Origin: Scatosoma sp045124465
Lineage (GTDB): Bacteria; Bacillota; Clostridia; Christensenellales; Borkfalkiaceae
Direction: 5' to 3'
DNA: 56,239 nt
Assembly (NCBI GenBank): GCA_045124465.1
Contig: JBGVLV010000010.1
Location: 1-56,239, forward strand
Numbering within the stretch: the first letter of the stretch is position 1; each line of letters opens with the position of its first letter. Positions 33,356 through 42,289 of this stretch are shown one piece after another. The notes under the pieces are model-generated. The model searched no databases. It was not told the DNA's origin and saw only the letters and a list, made by a program, of their open reading frames with translations. A program made the translations under genes and the position numbers.

Positions 33356-33622
33356 AATATATCGGTAAAGGCAATGAAAAAGCGGGATTTTTCGTAAACG
33401 TGAGCCGAAAGAGAGCGCGTTCGCAGGCTGAAAGACGCGCGACCACGGAAAATTTCCCTTTCACTTTGGAGCCGTCTTTTTGAGCCTGTAAAAGCAGGGG
33501 TAGGAAAGACCGTACGCGCGGCGTTATCGCGCTTAACGAGGTACGGCGAAAGCCGTATGAACGCAGGTGGTACAGCGGAAACATTCGCCCTGCGCGCTTT
33601 GGAAAGCGCGCAGGGCGTTTTT
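33356..33622 (+). ncRNA. T-box riboswitch controlling pheST
   Basis: A leader of about 270 nt between promoter and pheS. The T-box core reads AGGTGGTACAGCGG (33564-33577), containing TGGT, whose last base would pair with discriminator A of tRNA-Phe. The antiterminator competes with a strong terminator: a 15-bp stem (33586-33600 with 33603-33617) followed by TTTTT. In the 3' side of Stem I the sequence TTCAC-TTTGGAG offers TTC (33460-33462) as specifier, matching phenylalanine. Uncharged tRNA-Phe should turn the operon on. The core departs slightly from the usual GGGTGGNACCGCG. Confidence 0.9.
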
Positions 33623-33653
33623 ATGTAAAGGAAAAACGGAAAAAGGAGCATAT

Positions 33654-34667
33654 ATGAAAGAAAAGATCGAAAAACTGCAAGCGGAAATAAACGCCGCGTT
33701 GGAGCAGACGGAAACAGGCAGAGCGGTCTACGAACTCAAAGTGAGATTTCAGACGGGTCTGAAAGATATTATGAGCGGTATGAAAGACCTGCCCAAAGAA
33801 GAACGCCCCGCGTTCGGTAAGATCGTCAACGAATTCAAACAGGGTATGGAAGAGCGTTTCGAGGCTCGCTCGATAGTCGTGCGGGAACTGGAAATGCAGA
33901 AAAAATACGCCGCCGAACGGGTAGATATCACAATGCCCGGCAAAACGTACAAGGCGGGCGCGTTACACCCCATCACGCTCGTGAAAAACCAGCTCGTCGA
34001 TATTTTCGCGGGTATGGGTTTTAAGGTGTTCGAAGGTCCGGAGATCGAAACGGACTATTATAACTTTACCGCGCTCAACACCCCCAAGGATCACCCCGCG
34101 CGGGATATGCAGGACACGTTCTATTTGGCGGAAAACTTACTGCTCCGCACGCAGACTTCGGCGGGTCAGATACGCGTTATGGAAAAGGATAAACCGCCCA
34201 TCAAGATCCTTTCTCCGGGCAGGGTGTTCCGTTCGGACGACGACGCGACCCACTCGCCTATGTTCCATCAGATGGAAGGTCTGGTCGTGGATAAAGGAAT
34301 AACTCTTTGCGATTTGCAAGGTATGCTTGCGGAGTTCGCTCGGAAAATGTTCACTTCCTCGACCAAGGTACGCTTGCGCCCGTCCTATTTCCCGTTCACC
34401 GAACCGAGCGTGGAAGTGGATCTGAGCTGTTCGGAGTGCGGCGGCAAGGGCTGTCGGCTTTGCAAAGGCACGGGCTGGATCGAAGTCCTCGGCGCGGGTA
34501 TGGTCAACCGTCGGGTACTCGAAAATTGCGGCGTAGACCCCGACGAATACACGGGCTTTGCGTTCGGTATGGGTATCGAGCGTATCGCTATGCTCAAATA
34601 CGGCGTGAACAATATCAAAACGCTGTTTGAGAACGATACCCGTTTCCTCGAACAGTTCGAGGACTGA
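33654..34667 (+). CDS. pheS: Phenylalanyl-tRNA synthetase alpha subunit
   Basis: Catalytic subunit of the alpha2-beta2 enzyme. At 337 residues it has an N-terminal coiled-coil tRNA-binding arm (1-90), then the class II core with MDD-type entry MQDTFYL, motif 2 near GRVFRSDDDATHSPMFHQ, and motif 3 GFAFGMGIERIAML. CSECGG and CRLCKGTGW cysteines are present in the insertion. The ATG at 33654 follows AAAGGAG; the open frame upstream belongs to the T-box. Confidence 0.97.
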   Translation: MKEKIEKLQAEINAALEQTETGRAVYELKVRFQTGLKDIMSGMKDLPKEERPAFGKIVNEFKQGMEERFEARSIVVRELEMQKKYAAERVDITMPGKTYKAGALHPITLVKNQLVDIFAGMGFKVFEGPEIETDYYNFTALNTPKDHPARDMQDTFYLAENLLLRTQTSAGQIRVMEKDKPPIKILSPGRVFRSDDDATHSPMFHQMEGLVVDKGITLCDLQGMLAEFARKMFTSSTKVRLRPSYFPFTEPSVEVDLSCSECGGKGCRLCKGTGWIEVLGAGMVNRRVLENCGVDPDEYTGFAFGMGIERIAMLKYGVNNIKTLFENDTRFLEQFED

Positions 34668-34704
34668 GAAGAATACGAGCCGCGTTATAAGGAGATAATA
34701 AACG

Positions 34705-37143
34705 ATGAAAGCACCTTTCAGTTGGTTAAAAGATTATGTGGATATAGACATCACCCCGCAGGAACTTGCGGATAAGCTGTTCTCTTGCGGGTTCGAGGTG
34801 GAGGAACTTTCCTACCTCGGTTCGAAAATAAACCGCGTGGTCGTCGGCGAAGTCAAAGCGTTGACGCCCCATCCCGACAGCGACCATATGCAGATATGTA
34901 CGGTTGACTGCGGCGCGGAATACGGCCGCGACTTGCAGATCGTGACGGGCGCGCCCAACGTCTACGTGGGCATGAAAACGCCCTGCGCGCTCGACGGCTC
35001 GACGGTGGTGGAAAGCAACCCCGCCATGCTCGAAAAGAACCCCGACGGCGTGAAGAAGATCAAAAAAGGCAAGCTCCGCGGCGTGGAGTCTTTCGGTATG
35101 CTCTGTTCGGGCGAGGAACTGGGAATAAACGACGATTTCTATCCCGGCGCGGAGGTCAACGGACTTCTCGACCTTGCCAAAGACGCGCCCGTGGGCGAGG
35201 ATATCAAGAAGATCGTCGGTTTGGACGACTGGATTTTCGACATCTCCGTGACGGCGAACCGCCCCGATTGTCAATGTATTCTGGGTATCGCCCGCGAAGT
35301 TGCGGCGGTGTTGCATAAACCGTTCAAAGCCCCCGACTATTCCTTTACCGCTCATTCGAGTAAAGCCGCGCCCGTGGAAGTGGAAGTCCTCGCGCCCGAC
35401 CTTTGCCCGCGGTACGTAGGGCATTACGTGGAGAACGTAAAGGGCGGCAGTTCGCCCGCTTGGATGCGGAAACGCCTTGCGCTTTCGGGCATACGTTCCA
35501 TTTCCCCGATCGTCGATATTACGAACTTCGTACTCCTCGAAATGGGTCAGCCTATGCACGCGTTCGACGCGGACGACCTCGGCGGCAGAAAGATCGTCGT
35601 ACGCAGAGCGGCGGAGGGGGAGAAGATCGTCACCCTCGACGAAAAGGAATTCACGCTCACGAAAGACAACCTCGTGATCTGCGACGGCGAAAGACCCGTC
35701 GCGCTCGCGGGCATTATGGGCGGCTTGAACAGCGAAATAAAACCCGATACGAAAAACGTGTTCTTCGAGGCGGCGAAGTTCGCCCGCGACAACGTTCGGA
35801 AAACTTCCCGCGCGCTCGGTCAGTCCTCCGACTCCTCCGCACGCTTTGAAAAGGGCGTGGACGCCTACACCAACGAATGGGGTATGGCGCGCGCGTTGCA
35901 CCTGATCGAACAACTCGGCTGCGGTACGGTGACGGATATTTGCCGCGACGTTTGCGCCGCCGACCTCACCCCCCGCAAAATGACGGCGAGCGTTTCCAAG
36001 ATCAACGCGCTTTTGGGTATCGAAGTTCCCGTGGCGGAAATGCTCTCCATTCTCCAAAGACTTAACTTTAAACCCGCGGTAGAGGGCGATACCCTGACCG
36101 TGGAGATCCCCGGTTACCGCGACGACATCGACGGCTATCCCGACCTCGCGGAAGAAGTGATCCGTATGTACGGTTACGAGCATATCGTTCCCACCTTCCT
36201 CGAAAAAGCGAGCGTGACGGGCGGCGGTCTTACCGACGAACAGAAACGCGAACTGCATCTTAAAAACGTGCTCCGCGTGCAAGGATTCTCGGAGGCTTGC
36301 AATTATTCGTTCTATTCCCCGAAAGAATTCGAGCTTATGAAACTCCCCGAAACGGCGGCGGAGCGTAACGCGGTGAAGATACTCAATCCGATCAGCGAAG
36401 AACTCTCCGTTATGCGTACCTTCCTCGCTCCGTCTATGCTCTCCAACGCCGTTCGGAATATCCGCCGCGGCAACGACGAGGGCAGACAATTCGAGGTCGC
36501 GAACGTCTATATCCCCCGCGATACGCTCGCGGGCGAACAACCCGACGAGAGAAAACGTCTGGTTTTGGGCATTTGGGGCGGTAAGAACGATTTCTTCGAT
36601 ATGAAAGGCGCGATCGAACGTATCGCGGAAGTTTTCCATCTCGCGTTCACGTACGAAAGAGCGGAAAAACCGTATCTGCACCCCGGCGTTTCGGCGAACG
36701 TGCTCGTAGGCGATACGACCGTCGGTTCGTTCGGTGAACTCGACCCTGCTATCGCCCTTTCGCTCGGTTTGGATAAAAAAGTCTACCTCGCCGAACTCGA
36801 TCTCGCGTCGGTGGCAGGGGAAATGGACGATAACGTACGCTACACGAACCTGCCCAAATTCCCCGCGGTAAAACGCGACCTCGCTTTGCTTGCGGACGAG
36901 AAACTGACCTGCGGCGAGATCGAAGAAGTGTTGCTCCATTCCTGCAAATACGTGACGGAGGCGAAACTCTTCGACGTATACCGCGGCGGTCAAGTCCCCG
37001 AAGGCAAAAAGAGCATGGCGTTCACGCTCACGTTCACGCCCGACGCGAACACGGAAAAGGCGTTCACGCCCGAAACGCTCGACAACTTCGTCAAGAAGAT
37101 CCTGGGCAACCTCAAATTCAAACTCGGCGTGGAACTTCGCTGA
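34705..37143 (+). CDS. pheT: Phenylalanyl-tRNA synthetase beta subunit
   Basis: 812 residues. Order: N-terminal EMAP-like tRNA-binding domain (about 40-155, HPDSDHMQICTVDCG), B3/B4 editing domain that hydrolyses Tyr-tRNA-Phe, B5 domain, inactive catalytic-like domain, and C-terminal FDX-ACB anticodon-binding domain (about 715-811). Length and layout are normal. It follows pheS by 37 bp under the same T-box. Confidence 0.97.
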   Translation: MKAPFSWLKDYVDIDITPQELADKLFSCGFEVEELSYLGSKINRVVVGEVKALTPHPDSDHMQICTVDCGAEYGRDLQIVTGAPNVYVGMKTPCALDGSTVVESNPAMLEKNPDGVKKIKKGKLRGVESFGMLCSGEELGINDDFYPGAEVNGLLDLAKDAPVGEDIKKIVGLDDWIFDISVTANRPDCQCILGIAREVAAVLHKPFKAPDYSFTAHSSKAAPVEVEVLAPDLCPRYVGHYVENVKGGSSPAWMRKRLALSGIRSISPIVDITNFVLLEMGQPMHAFDADDLGGRKIVVRRAAEGEKIVTLDEKEFTLTKDNLVICDGERPVALAGIMGGLNSEIKPDTKNVFFEAAKFARDNVRKTSRALGQSSDSSARFEKGVDAYTNEWGMARALHLIEQLGCGTVTDICRDVCAADLTPRKMTASVSKINALLGIEVPVAEMLSILQRLNFKPAVEGDTLTVEIPGYRDDIDGYPDLAEEVIRMYGYEHIVPTFLEKASVTGGGLTDEQKRELHLKNVLRVQGFSEACNYSFYSPKEFELMKLPETAAERNAVKILNPISEELSVMRTFLAPSMLSNAVRNIRRGNDEGRQFEVANVYIPRDTLAGEQPDERKRLVLGIWGGKNDFFDMKGAIERIAEVFHLAFTYERAEKPYLHPGVSANVLVGDTTVGSFGELDPAIALSLGLDKKVYLAELDLASVAGEMDDNVRYTNLPKFPAVKRDLALLADEKLTCGEIEEVLLHSCKYVTEAKLFDVYRGGQVPEGKKSMAFTLTFTPDANTEKAFTPETLDNFVKKILGNLKFKLGVELR

Positions 37144-37161
37144 TAAAACGGAGCAAAACTC

Positions 37162-38046
37162 GTGAAAAGAGAAGGCAAGATCCGTCGTTTCGGATTTCTG
37201 AATATCGACAAACCGTCGGGGCTTACCTCCTCGACGGTCGTCAATAAATGCAAATGGCTGACGGGTACGCCCTGCGGCCATTTAGGCACGCTCGACCCGC
37301 TCGCGAGCGGCGTGCTGCCCGTGGGCGTCGGCAACGCCGCCCGCCTTTTCGATTACTTTTTGAATAAGGAAAAAGAATATATCGCGGAATTTACGTTCGG
37401 TATGACTTCCGACACCCTCGACTCGACGGGCGAACTCGTTTTAGGCGGCCGTATTCCGAGCGCGGCGGAGATAGAAAACGTTTTGCCGACCTTTTTCGGC
37501 GATATTTTGCAGGTCCCGCCCAAATACAGCGCGAAAAACGTGAACGGCGAACGCGGTTACGACCTCGCCCGCCGCGGCGTGGAGTTCGAGCTTGCGCCCA
37601 AGCAAGTGCATATTTACGGTATGGAATTGCTCGGCAAAGCGGAGGGGAAAGAGAATACTTTCCGATTGAAAATAAATTGCGGCGGCGGCACGTATATCCG
37701 TTCGCTCGCGCGGGATATCGCGGGCGCGCTCGATACGTTCGCCGTGATGAGCGCGCTGAAAAGAACGAAAAGCGGCTGTTTCGAGATCGCCGAGGCTCTG
37801 CCCTTTTCCGCGCTCCAAGCCGATCCGACTTTGGAAGAGATAGAAAATTTTCTGATCCCGACCGAAAGCGTTTTGCCTTTTCCCAAGTTCTCGCCCGTCG
37901 GCAAAAACGCCGAACGCATTTTCAACGGCGTAGCGGTGGAAACGGACGAGAAGGACGGACTGTATAAACTCTATCGCGGCGAGGAATTTTACGGGATCGC
38001 CGAAGTAAAAGACGGCAAAGCGAAAGCGAAAACGAAACTATGCTGA
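37162..38046 (+). CDS. truB: tRNA pseudouridine-55 synthase
   Basis: Makes pseudouridine 55 in the T-loop of tRNAs. 294 residues with the TruB active-site loop GHLGTLDPLASGVLP and catalytic D45, and KEYIAEFTFG after it. The start is GTG with GGAG 9 nt upstream. It follows pheT by 18 bp and overlaps ribF by 7 bp; the truB-ribF pair is conserved in many bacteria. Confidence 0.95.
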   Translation: MKREGKIRRFGFLNIDKPSGLTSSTVVNKCKWLTGTPCGHLGTLDPLASGVLPVGVGNAARLFDYFLNKEKEYIAEFTFGMTSDTLDSTGELVLGGRIPSAAEIENVLPTFFGDILQVPPKYSAKNVNGERGYDLARRGVEFELAPKQVHIYGMELLGKAEGKENTFRLKINCGGGTYIRSLARDIAGALDTFAVMSALKRTKSGCFEIAEALPFSALQADPTLEEIENFLIPTESVLPFPKFSPVGKNAERIFNGVAVETDEKDGLYKLYRGEEFYGIAEVKDGKAKAKTKLC

Positions 38047-38927
38047 AAATCATCGATCTGACCGAAAAACGGAATAGCGCGACGGGTTGCGTAATGCTCC
38101 TCGGCGGGTTCGACGGACTGCACCTCGGACACCGCAAACTCGTCGAACGCGCGAAAGGATACGGACTTCCCGTCGGCGCGATGACCATCGTCGGCGGCAA
38201 ATCGGAAGAAGGACTTTTCACGCCCGAAGAACGCGAGGAGATATTCCGCAAGGCGGGCGTGGATTTCGTGTTCGAATTGCCGTTCGCGGAGATATGCGAT
38301 CTCTCGCCCGAACGGTTCACGGAACTGCTTTTGTTCCGTTTTCACCCGAAAGCGTTCGTCTGCGGCGACGATTTCCGTTTCGGCAAAGGCGCGGAAGGCA
38401 CGCCCGAAACGTTGAAACACGGCGGGCAGGTACGCGTCGAAGTCGTCGAACTGCTCAAAGCGGACGGCGAAAAGATAAGCGCGACGACGGTCAAACGCCT
38501 GCTTGAAAAAGGGGAAGTCGAAAAGGCGAACGCCTTGCTCGGGGAAGAATTTTTCCTCGTCGGCGAGGTCGAGGCAGATAGAAAGGTCGGTCGGACGATC
38601 GGTTTTCCGACGGCGAATATCGCCTATCCCGCGCATAAATTCCCGCTGAAAAAGGGCGTGTACGAAACGTTGACGGAAACGGAGTTCGGTACGTATAAAG
38701 GCATTACGAATTACGGTTCGCGCCCGACCTTCGATAGCGATAAGGTCGTCACCGAAACGTATCTGGACGGCTTTTCGGGCGATCTGTACGGCAAACGCTG
38801 TAAAGTTCGGTTTATCCGTTTCTTGCGCGAGGTGAAAAAATTCGAGAGCGCGGACGGGTTGAAAACGCAACTGCAAGAAGATATAAGGAGGGTACGCGAA
38901 CATGATCAAATTCGGACCGAGCGGTAA
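38040..38927 (+). CDS. ribF: Bifunctional riboflavin kinase / FAD synthetase
   Basis: Makes FMN and FAD from riboflavin. 295 residues: N-terminal nucleotidyltransferase domain with GGFDGLHLGHR (about 22-32) and SATTVKRLL, then the C-terminal riboflavin kinase domain with GRTIGFPTANI and a late TYLDGFSGDLYG motif. It is slightly shorter than typical (about 305-315). Coupled to truB and overlapping nfo by 26 bp. Confidence 0.95.
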   Translation: MLKIIDLTEKRNSATGCVMLLGGFDGLHLGHRKLVERAKGYGLPVGAMTIVGGKSEEGLFTPEEREEIFRKAGVDFVFELPFAEICDLSPERFTELLLFRFHPKAFVCGDDFRFGKGAEGTPETLKHGGQVRVEVVELLKADGEKISATTVKRLLEKGEVEKANALLGEEFFLVGEVEADRKVGRTIGFPTANIAYPAHKFPLKKGVYETLTETEFGTYKGITNYGSRPTFDSDKVVTETYLDGFSGDLYGKRCKVRFIRFLREVKKFESADGLKTQLQEDIRRVREHDQIRTER

Positions 38928-39747
38928 TTGCGACAGCTTTTACGCGGAGGGCAACCAACACACCGAACAATCGGCGGCGTTCGTGAAAAGACGCGGGCTG
39001 GACTGTTTCGAGTATTCTTTCGGCCGCGGCGTGCGAATGACGGAAGATAAAGCGATCTCCATCGGCGAGGCGTTCGCGAAAGCGGACGTGGAAATTTCCG
39101 TCCACGCGCCCTATTTCATCAATTTCGCCAACCCCGACGACGAGATGGCGGCAAAGTCCTACGGCTACGTGCTCGACAGCGCCAAAATGTGTAAGCTTAT
39201 GGGCGGCAAACGTATCGTGTTCCACCCCGCCGCACAGGGCAAAGCCACCCGTTTTGAGGCGATGGATAAGACGGTGGAGAGATTGAAGATTTTGCGCGAT
39301 TATATCTATCTGAACGACTTGCAGGATATGATCTTCTGCCCCGAAACGATGGGCAAACTCGCGCAGATCGGCACGATAGAGGAAGTTACGGAATTTTGTA
39401 AAATAGACCCCGCGTTCACCCCTTGCGTGGATTTCGGTCACGTGAACGCCCGCGAACAGGGTTCGCTCAAAACGGTGGAGGATTATAAGTCCCGCCTCGA
39501 ATATATGATCGCGGAACTCGGCTACGAGCGAATGAAAAATTTCCACGTGCATTTCTCCAAGATCATGTATTCCTCCAAGGGCGAGATAAAACACCTCACG
39601 TTCGAGGACGAAACGTACGGACCCGAATTTATGCCGCTCGCCGTAGCGCTCAAACAGCTGGGTTTGGAACCGTATATCGTCAGCGAATCGGACGGAACGC
39701 AAGCCGAGGACGCCGCGGAAATGAAGAGGATATATTCTTCGCTGTAA
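38902..39747 (+). CDS. nfo: Endonuclease IV-like AP endonuclease
   Basis: 281-residue TIM-barrel AP endonuclease (family 2). Zinc ligand motifs are visible: SVHAPYF, FHPAAQG, CPETMGK, CVDFGHVNAR and HVHFSK, with a final E in VSESDG. It nicks DNA 5' to abasic sites. The start inside ribF is supported by TAAGGAGGGT upstream. End of the pheS-led operon. Confidence 0.92.
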   Translation: MIKFGPSGNCDSFYAEGNQHTEQSAAFVKRRGLDCFEYSFGRGVRMTEDKAISIGEAFAKADVEISVHAPYFINFANPDDEMAAKSYGYVLDSAKMCKLMGGKRIVFHPAAQGKATRFEAMDKTVERLKILRDYIYLNDLQDMIFCPETMGKLAQIGTIEEVTEFCKIDPAFTPCVDFGHVNAREQGSLKTVEDYKSRLEYMIAELGYERMKNFHVHFSKIMYSSKGEIKHLTFEDETYGPEFMPLAVALKQLGLEPYIVSESDGTQAEDAAEMKRIYSSL

Positions 39748-39808
39748 GATTTTTACAAAAATCCCCGCCCATAGCCGCGGAAAATTTTCGGATAGTATCG
39801 CCGTATAC

Positions 39809-39837
39809 TTGACGAACAGCGAAATATTTGGTAAAAT
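39809..39837 (+). promoter_or_regulatory. Promoter of the M24 peptidase / efp unit
   Basis: TTGACG (39809-39814) and TAAAAT (39832-39837), 17-bp spacer; the ATG at 39859 has GAGGACG upstream. Confidence 0.75.
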
Positions 39838-39858
39838 AATAGATAAGAGGACGAAAGT

Positions 39859-40917
39859 ATGTTGCAAACGAACGGAAAAAAGATATTCGAGGCGGTCGGC
39901 GCGGACGCCGTATTCCTCACCTGCGAATATCTCAAACGCTACGTTACGGGCTTTCTGACCGAAAACGGCTACGTTCTCGTCGATAAAACGGGTACGTACC
40001 TCTATACCGACGCAAGATATACCGAGGCGGCGAAAAAGACCCTCGGCGGCACGGAAGTGACGGTCAAGGAAATAGACAGATTCTCTAACGCCTACGAGCT
40101 TTTGAAGGCTTATAAAACGGTCGGGGTCGCGCTCGCGCAGACGAACTATCCCGAATATAAAAAGATCGCCGAAACGGGCGTGGAGATCGTAGACGCGACG
40201 ACGGCGCTCGAAACCGCGATGTCGATCAAAAACGACTGGGAACTTTCGAATATCGAAAAGGCTTGCGGGATCGCCGAGGACGGCTTTTTGCAGTTACTGC
40301 CCGAGATAAAAGAGGGTATGACGGAAACGGAAGTCGCCGCGCTCCTCGAATACAATATGCGGAAACTGGGCGCGCAGGGTCTGTCGTTCGACACGATCGT
40401 AGCGTTCGGCGCGCACGCGGCGGTGCCGCATCACGAAACGGGCGTAAAGAAACTTGCGTTCGGCGACGAGATACTGATCGACTTCGGCTGTCGGGTTAAC
40501 GGCTATTGCTCGGACATCACGAGAACGTTCCTGTTCGGCGACGACGGCAAACACGCGGCGTTCAAAACCGCGTACGAGGCGGTGTTGACGGCGCACGAGC
40601 TTGTGAAAGAAAAGCTGACGAGCGGTATGACCTGTCACGACGGCGACGCGATCGCAAGAACCGCGCTCGAAAAGCGGGGCTACGGCAAACTGTTCACCCA
40701 TTCGCTCGGACACGGGATAGGCTTGAATATCCACGAATACCCCTTCGTAAGACCGAACGGCAAAGATGTTTTGCGCGACGGAATGGTCTTTTCGGACGAA
40801 CCTGGGGTATACGTCGAGGGCGAGTACGGGATACGGATCGAGGATACCGTAACGCTGAAAAACGGAAAAGTAAAGAGTTTTATGTATAAAACGGATAAGA
40901 AACTCTTGATTTTATAA
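39859..40917 (+). CDS. M24-family Xaa-Pro aminopeptidase/dipeptidase
   Basis: 352 residues: an N-terminal creatinase-like domain (1-125) and a C-terminal pita-bread domain with the five metal ligands (D in LIDFGC, D in SDITR, H in HSLGHGIG, E in SDEPGVY, E in GIRIEDT). It removes N-terminal residues before proline or cleaves Xaa-Pro dipeptides; the exact specificity is not clear. efp follows after 37 bp, a common pairing in Bacillota that links peptidase and EF-P genes. Confidence 0.93.
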   Translation: MLQTNGKKIFEAVGADAVFLTCEYLKRYVTGFLTENGYVLVDKTGTYLYTDARYTEAAKKTLGGTEVTVKEIDRFSNAYELLKAYKTVGVALAQTNYPEYKKIAETGVEIVDATTALETAMSIKNDWELSNIEKACGIAEDGFLQLLPEIKEGMTETEVAALLEYNMRKLGAQGLSFDTIVAFGAHAAVPHHETGVKKLAFGDEILIDFGCRVNGYCSDITRTFLFGDDGKHAAFKTAYEAVLTAHELVKEKLTSGMTCHDGDAIARTALEKRGYGKLFTHSLGHGIGLNIHEYPFVRPNGKDVLRDGMVFSDEPGVYVEGEYGIRIEDTVTLKNGKVKSFMYKTDKKLLIL

Positions 40918-40954
40918 AAAAGAAAATTATAAGTGGTACAAGGAGAAAAACACT

Positions 40955-41518
40955 ATGGCACAGATTTTGGCAGGCGATATTCGTAAGGGCGTTACCTTTG
41001 AATACAAGAGCGGCGTATACACCGTCACCGACTTCCAGCACGTAAAACCGGGCAAGGGCGCGGCGTTCGTCAGAACCACGCTTAAAAACGTGGTAACGGG
41101 ACAAGTTCTTTCCAACGAAACGTTCAACCCCACGACGAAACTCGAAACGGCGCAGGTAGAAACGAAGAAGATGACGTATTCCTACTACGACGGCGAGTTC
41201 TACGTATTTATGGACGAGGAATACAATCAGGAAATGCTTTCCTTCGATCAGGTCGAAGAGGCGCTCAAATATATCAAAGAAAACGATATGGTCACGGTGA
41301 AATTCCTCTACGGTAAAGCGTTCTCCGTTGAACCCGAAAACTTCGTCGAACTCAAAGTCATCGAGGCGGAACCGGGCGTAAAGGGCAATACGGCTACCAA
41401 CGTTATGAAGAACGCGAAAGTGGAAACGGGCGCGATCATTCAAGTCCCTATGTTCGTGGAAGAAGGCGAAACCATTCGTATCGACACGAGAACGGGCGAA
41501 TATATGAGCCGCGTATAA
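40955..41518 (+). CDS. efp: Translation elongation factor P
   Basis: 187 residues in three OB-like domains. It rescues ribosomes stalled at polyproline stretches. K34 in PGKGAAF is the usual position of post-translational modification; no modification enzyme (epmA, ymfI type) was seen nearby, so its state is unknown. ACAAGGAG precedes the ATG. A strong terminator follows. Confidence 0.97.
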   Translation: MAQILAGDIRKGVTFEYKSGVYTVTDFQHVKPGKGAAFVRTTLKNVVTGQVLSNETFNPTTKLETAQVETKKMTYSYYDGEFYVFMDEEYNQEMLSFDQVEEALKYIKENDMVTVKFLYGKAFSVEPENFVELKVIEAEPGVKGNTATNVMKNAKVETGAIIQVPMFVEEGETIRIDTRTGEYMSRV

Positions 41519-41543
41519 ATACTGATAACACGTATGATCGGAT

Positions 41544-41575
41544 AAACGCAGGAAGACTTCCTGCGTTTATTTTAA
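41544..41575 (+). terminator. Terminator of efp
   Basis: AAACGCAGG pairs with CCTGCGTTT (41544-41568, a near-perfect palindrome) followed by ATTTTAA. It ends 14 bp before dtd. Confidence 0.9.
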
Positions 41576-41589
41576 ACGGAGGCAAGAAT

Positions 41590-42027
41590 ATGAAAGCGGT
41601 AGTGCAACGCGTAAAACGAACGGCGCTCACGGTCGGTGGCGAACGGATCTCCGAGATCCCTTTCGGCTTGACCGTGTTCCTCGGCGTAAAGAGCGGAGAT
41701 ACGCAGGCGCAGGCGGACTATCTGACGAAGAAGATCGCCAACCTCCGTATCTTCGAGGACGAAAACGGCAAAATGAACCTGTCCGTCAAAGACGTGGGTG
41801 GGGAGGTTTTGCTCGTATCGCAATTCACCCTTTACGGCGACGCGTCGCACGGGAACAGACCGAGTTTTACGCTCGCGGAACGTCCCGAAAAGGCGCAGCC
41901 GCTTTACGAATACGCGGTAAACGCTCTGCGCGCGCAGGGTGTAACGGTCAAAACGGGCGTGTTCGGCGCGGATATGAAGATCGAACAGTATAACGACGGT
42001 CCCGTGACCATCTTGCTGGAAATATAG
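41590..42027 (+). CDS. dtd: D-aminoacyl-tRNA deacylase
   Basis: 145 residues, normal length. It hydrolyses D-amino acids mis-loaded on tRNA. Motifs SQFTLYGD (77-84) and the Gly-cisPro NDGPVT (135-140) are conserved, along with HGNRPSF. ACGGAGG sits just before the ATG, beginning in the terminator tail of efp, so some expression depends on terminator read-through or an internal promoter not seen here. Confidence 0.95.
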   Translation: MKAVVQRVKRTALTVGGERISEIPFGLTVFLGVKSGDTQAQADYLTKKIANLRIFEDENGKMNLSVKDVGGEVLLVSQFTLYGDASHGNRPSFTLAERPEKAQPLYEYAVNALRAQGVTVKTGVFGADMKIEQYNDGPVTILLEI

Positions 42028-42071
42028 GGAAAATGCCCGAAAAAACGTTAAAAATCGATTAAAAATACATA

Positions 42072-42175
42072 CTCTACCGAGAGTAGAGAGAGAATTCTAC
42101 CGTGGGTAGAGCGGGTATGCGCCAACGGTAGAGCCGCGTTTTCGGTAAGTAGAGCGAAAACGGGGGTAAGTAGGT
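42072..42175 (+). repeat. Phased GTAGAG direct repeats upstream of the glycosyltransferase cluster
   Basis: GTAGAG starts at 42083, 42106, 42128 and 42149, with a variant GTAGGT at 42170: spacings of 23, 22, 21 and 21 bp, two helical turns each. Inverted copies (CTCTAC at 42072, CTACC at 42097) create short hairpins. The last copy abuts a possible -35 box TTGTCT (42175-42180). The surrounding 262-bp gap has no gene. Confidence 0.65.
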
Positions 42176-42289
42176 TGTCTTTTTTTGGAAATTGCTATAA
42201 ACTATAAAATGTCAAACGTCGGCGCAAAACGGAAAACGCGCGGCGATGGCAAAATTTAAAATAGCGATCAAATAAGGAGAACGAAAATT

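Noticed and set aside
34726..37281. An 851-codon minus-strand frame
   Set aside because: It is the antisense shadow of pheT, whose identity is certain.
42072..42175. CRISPR array
   Set aside because: The repeated unit is only 6-8 bp, spacers are about 15 bp, and no cas genes are present.
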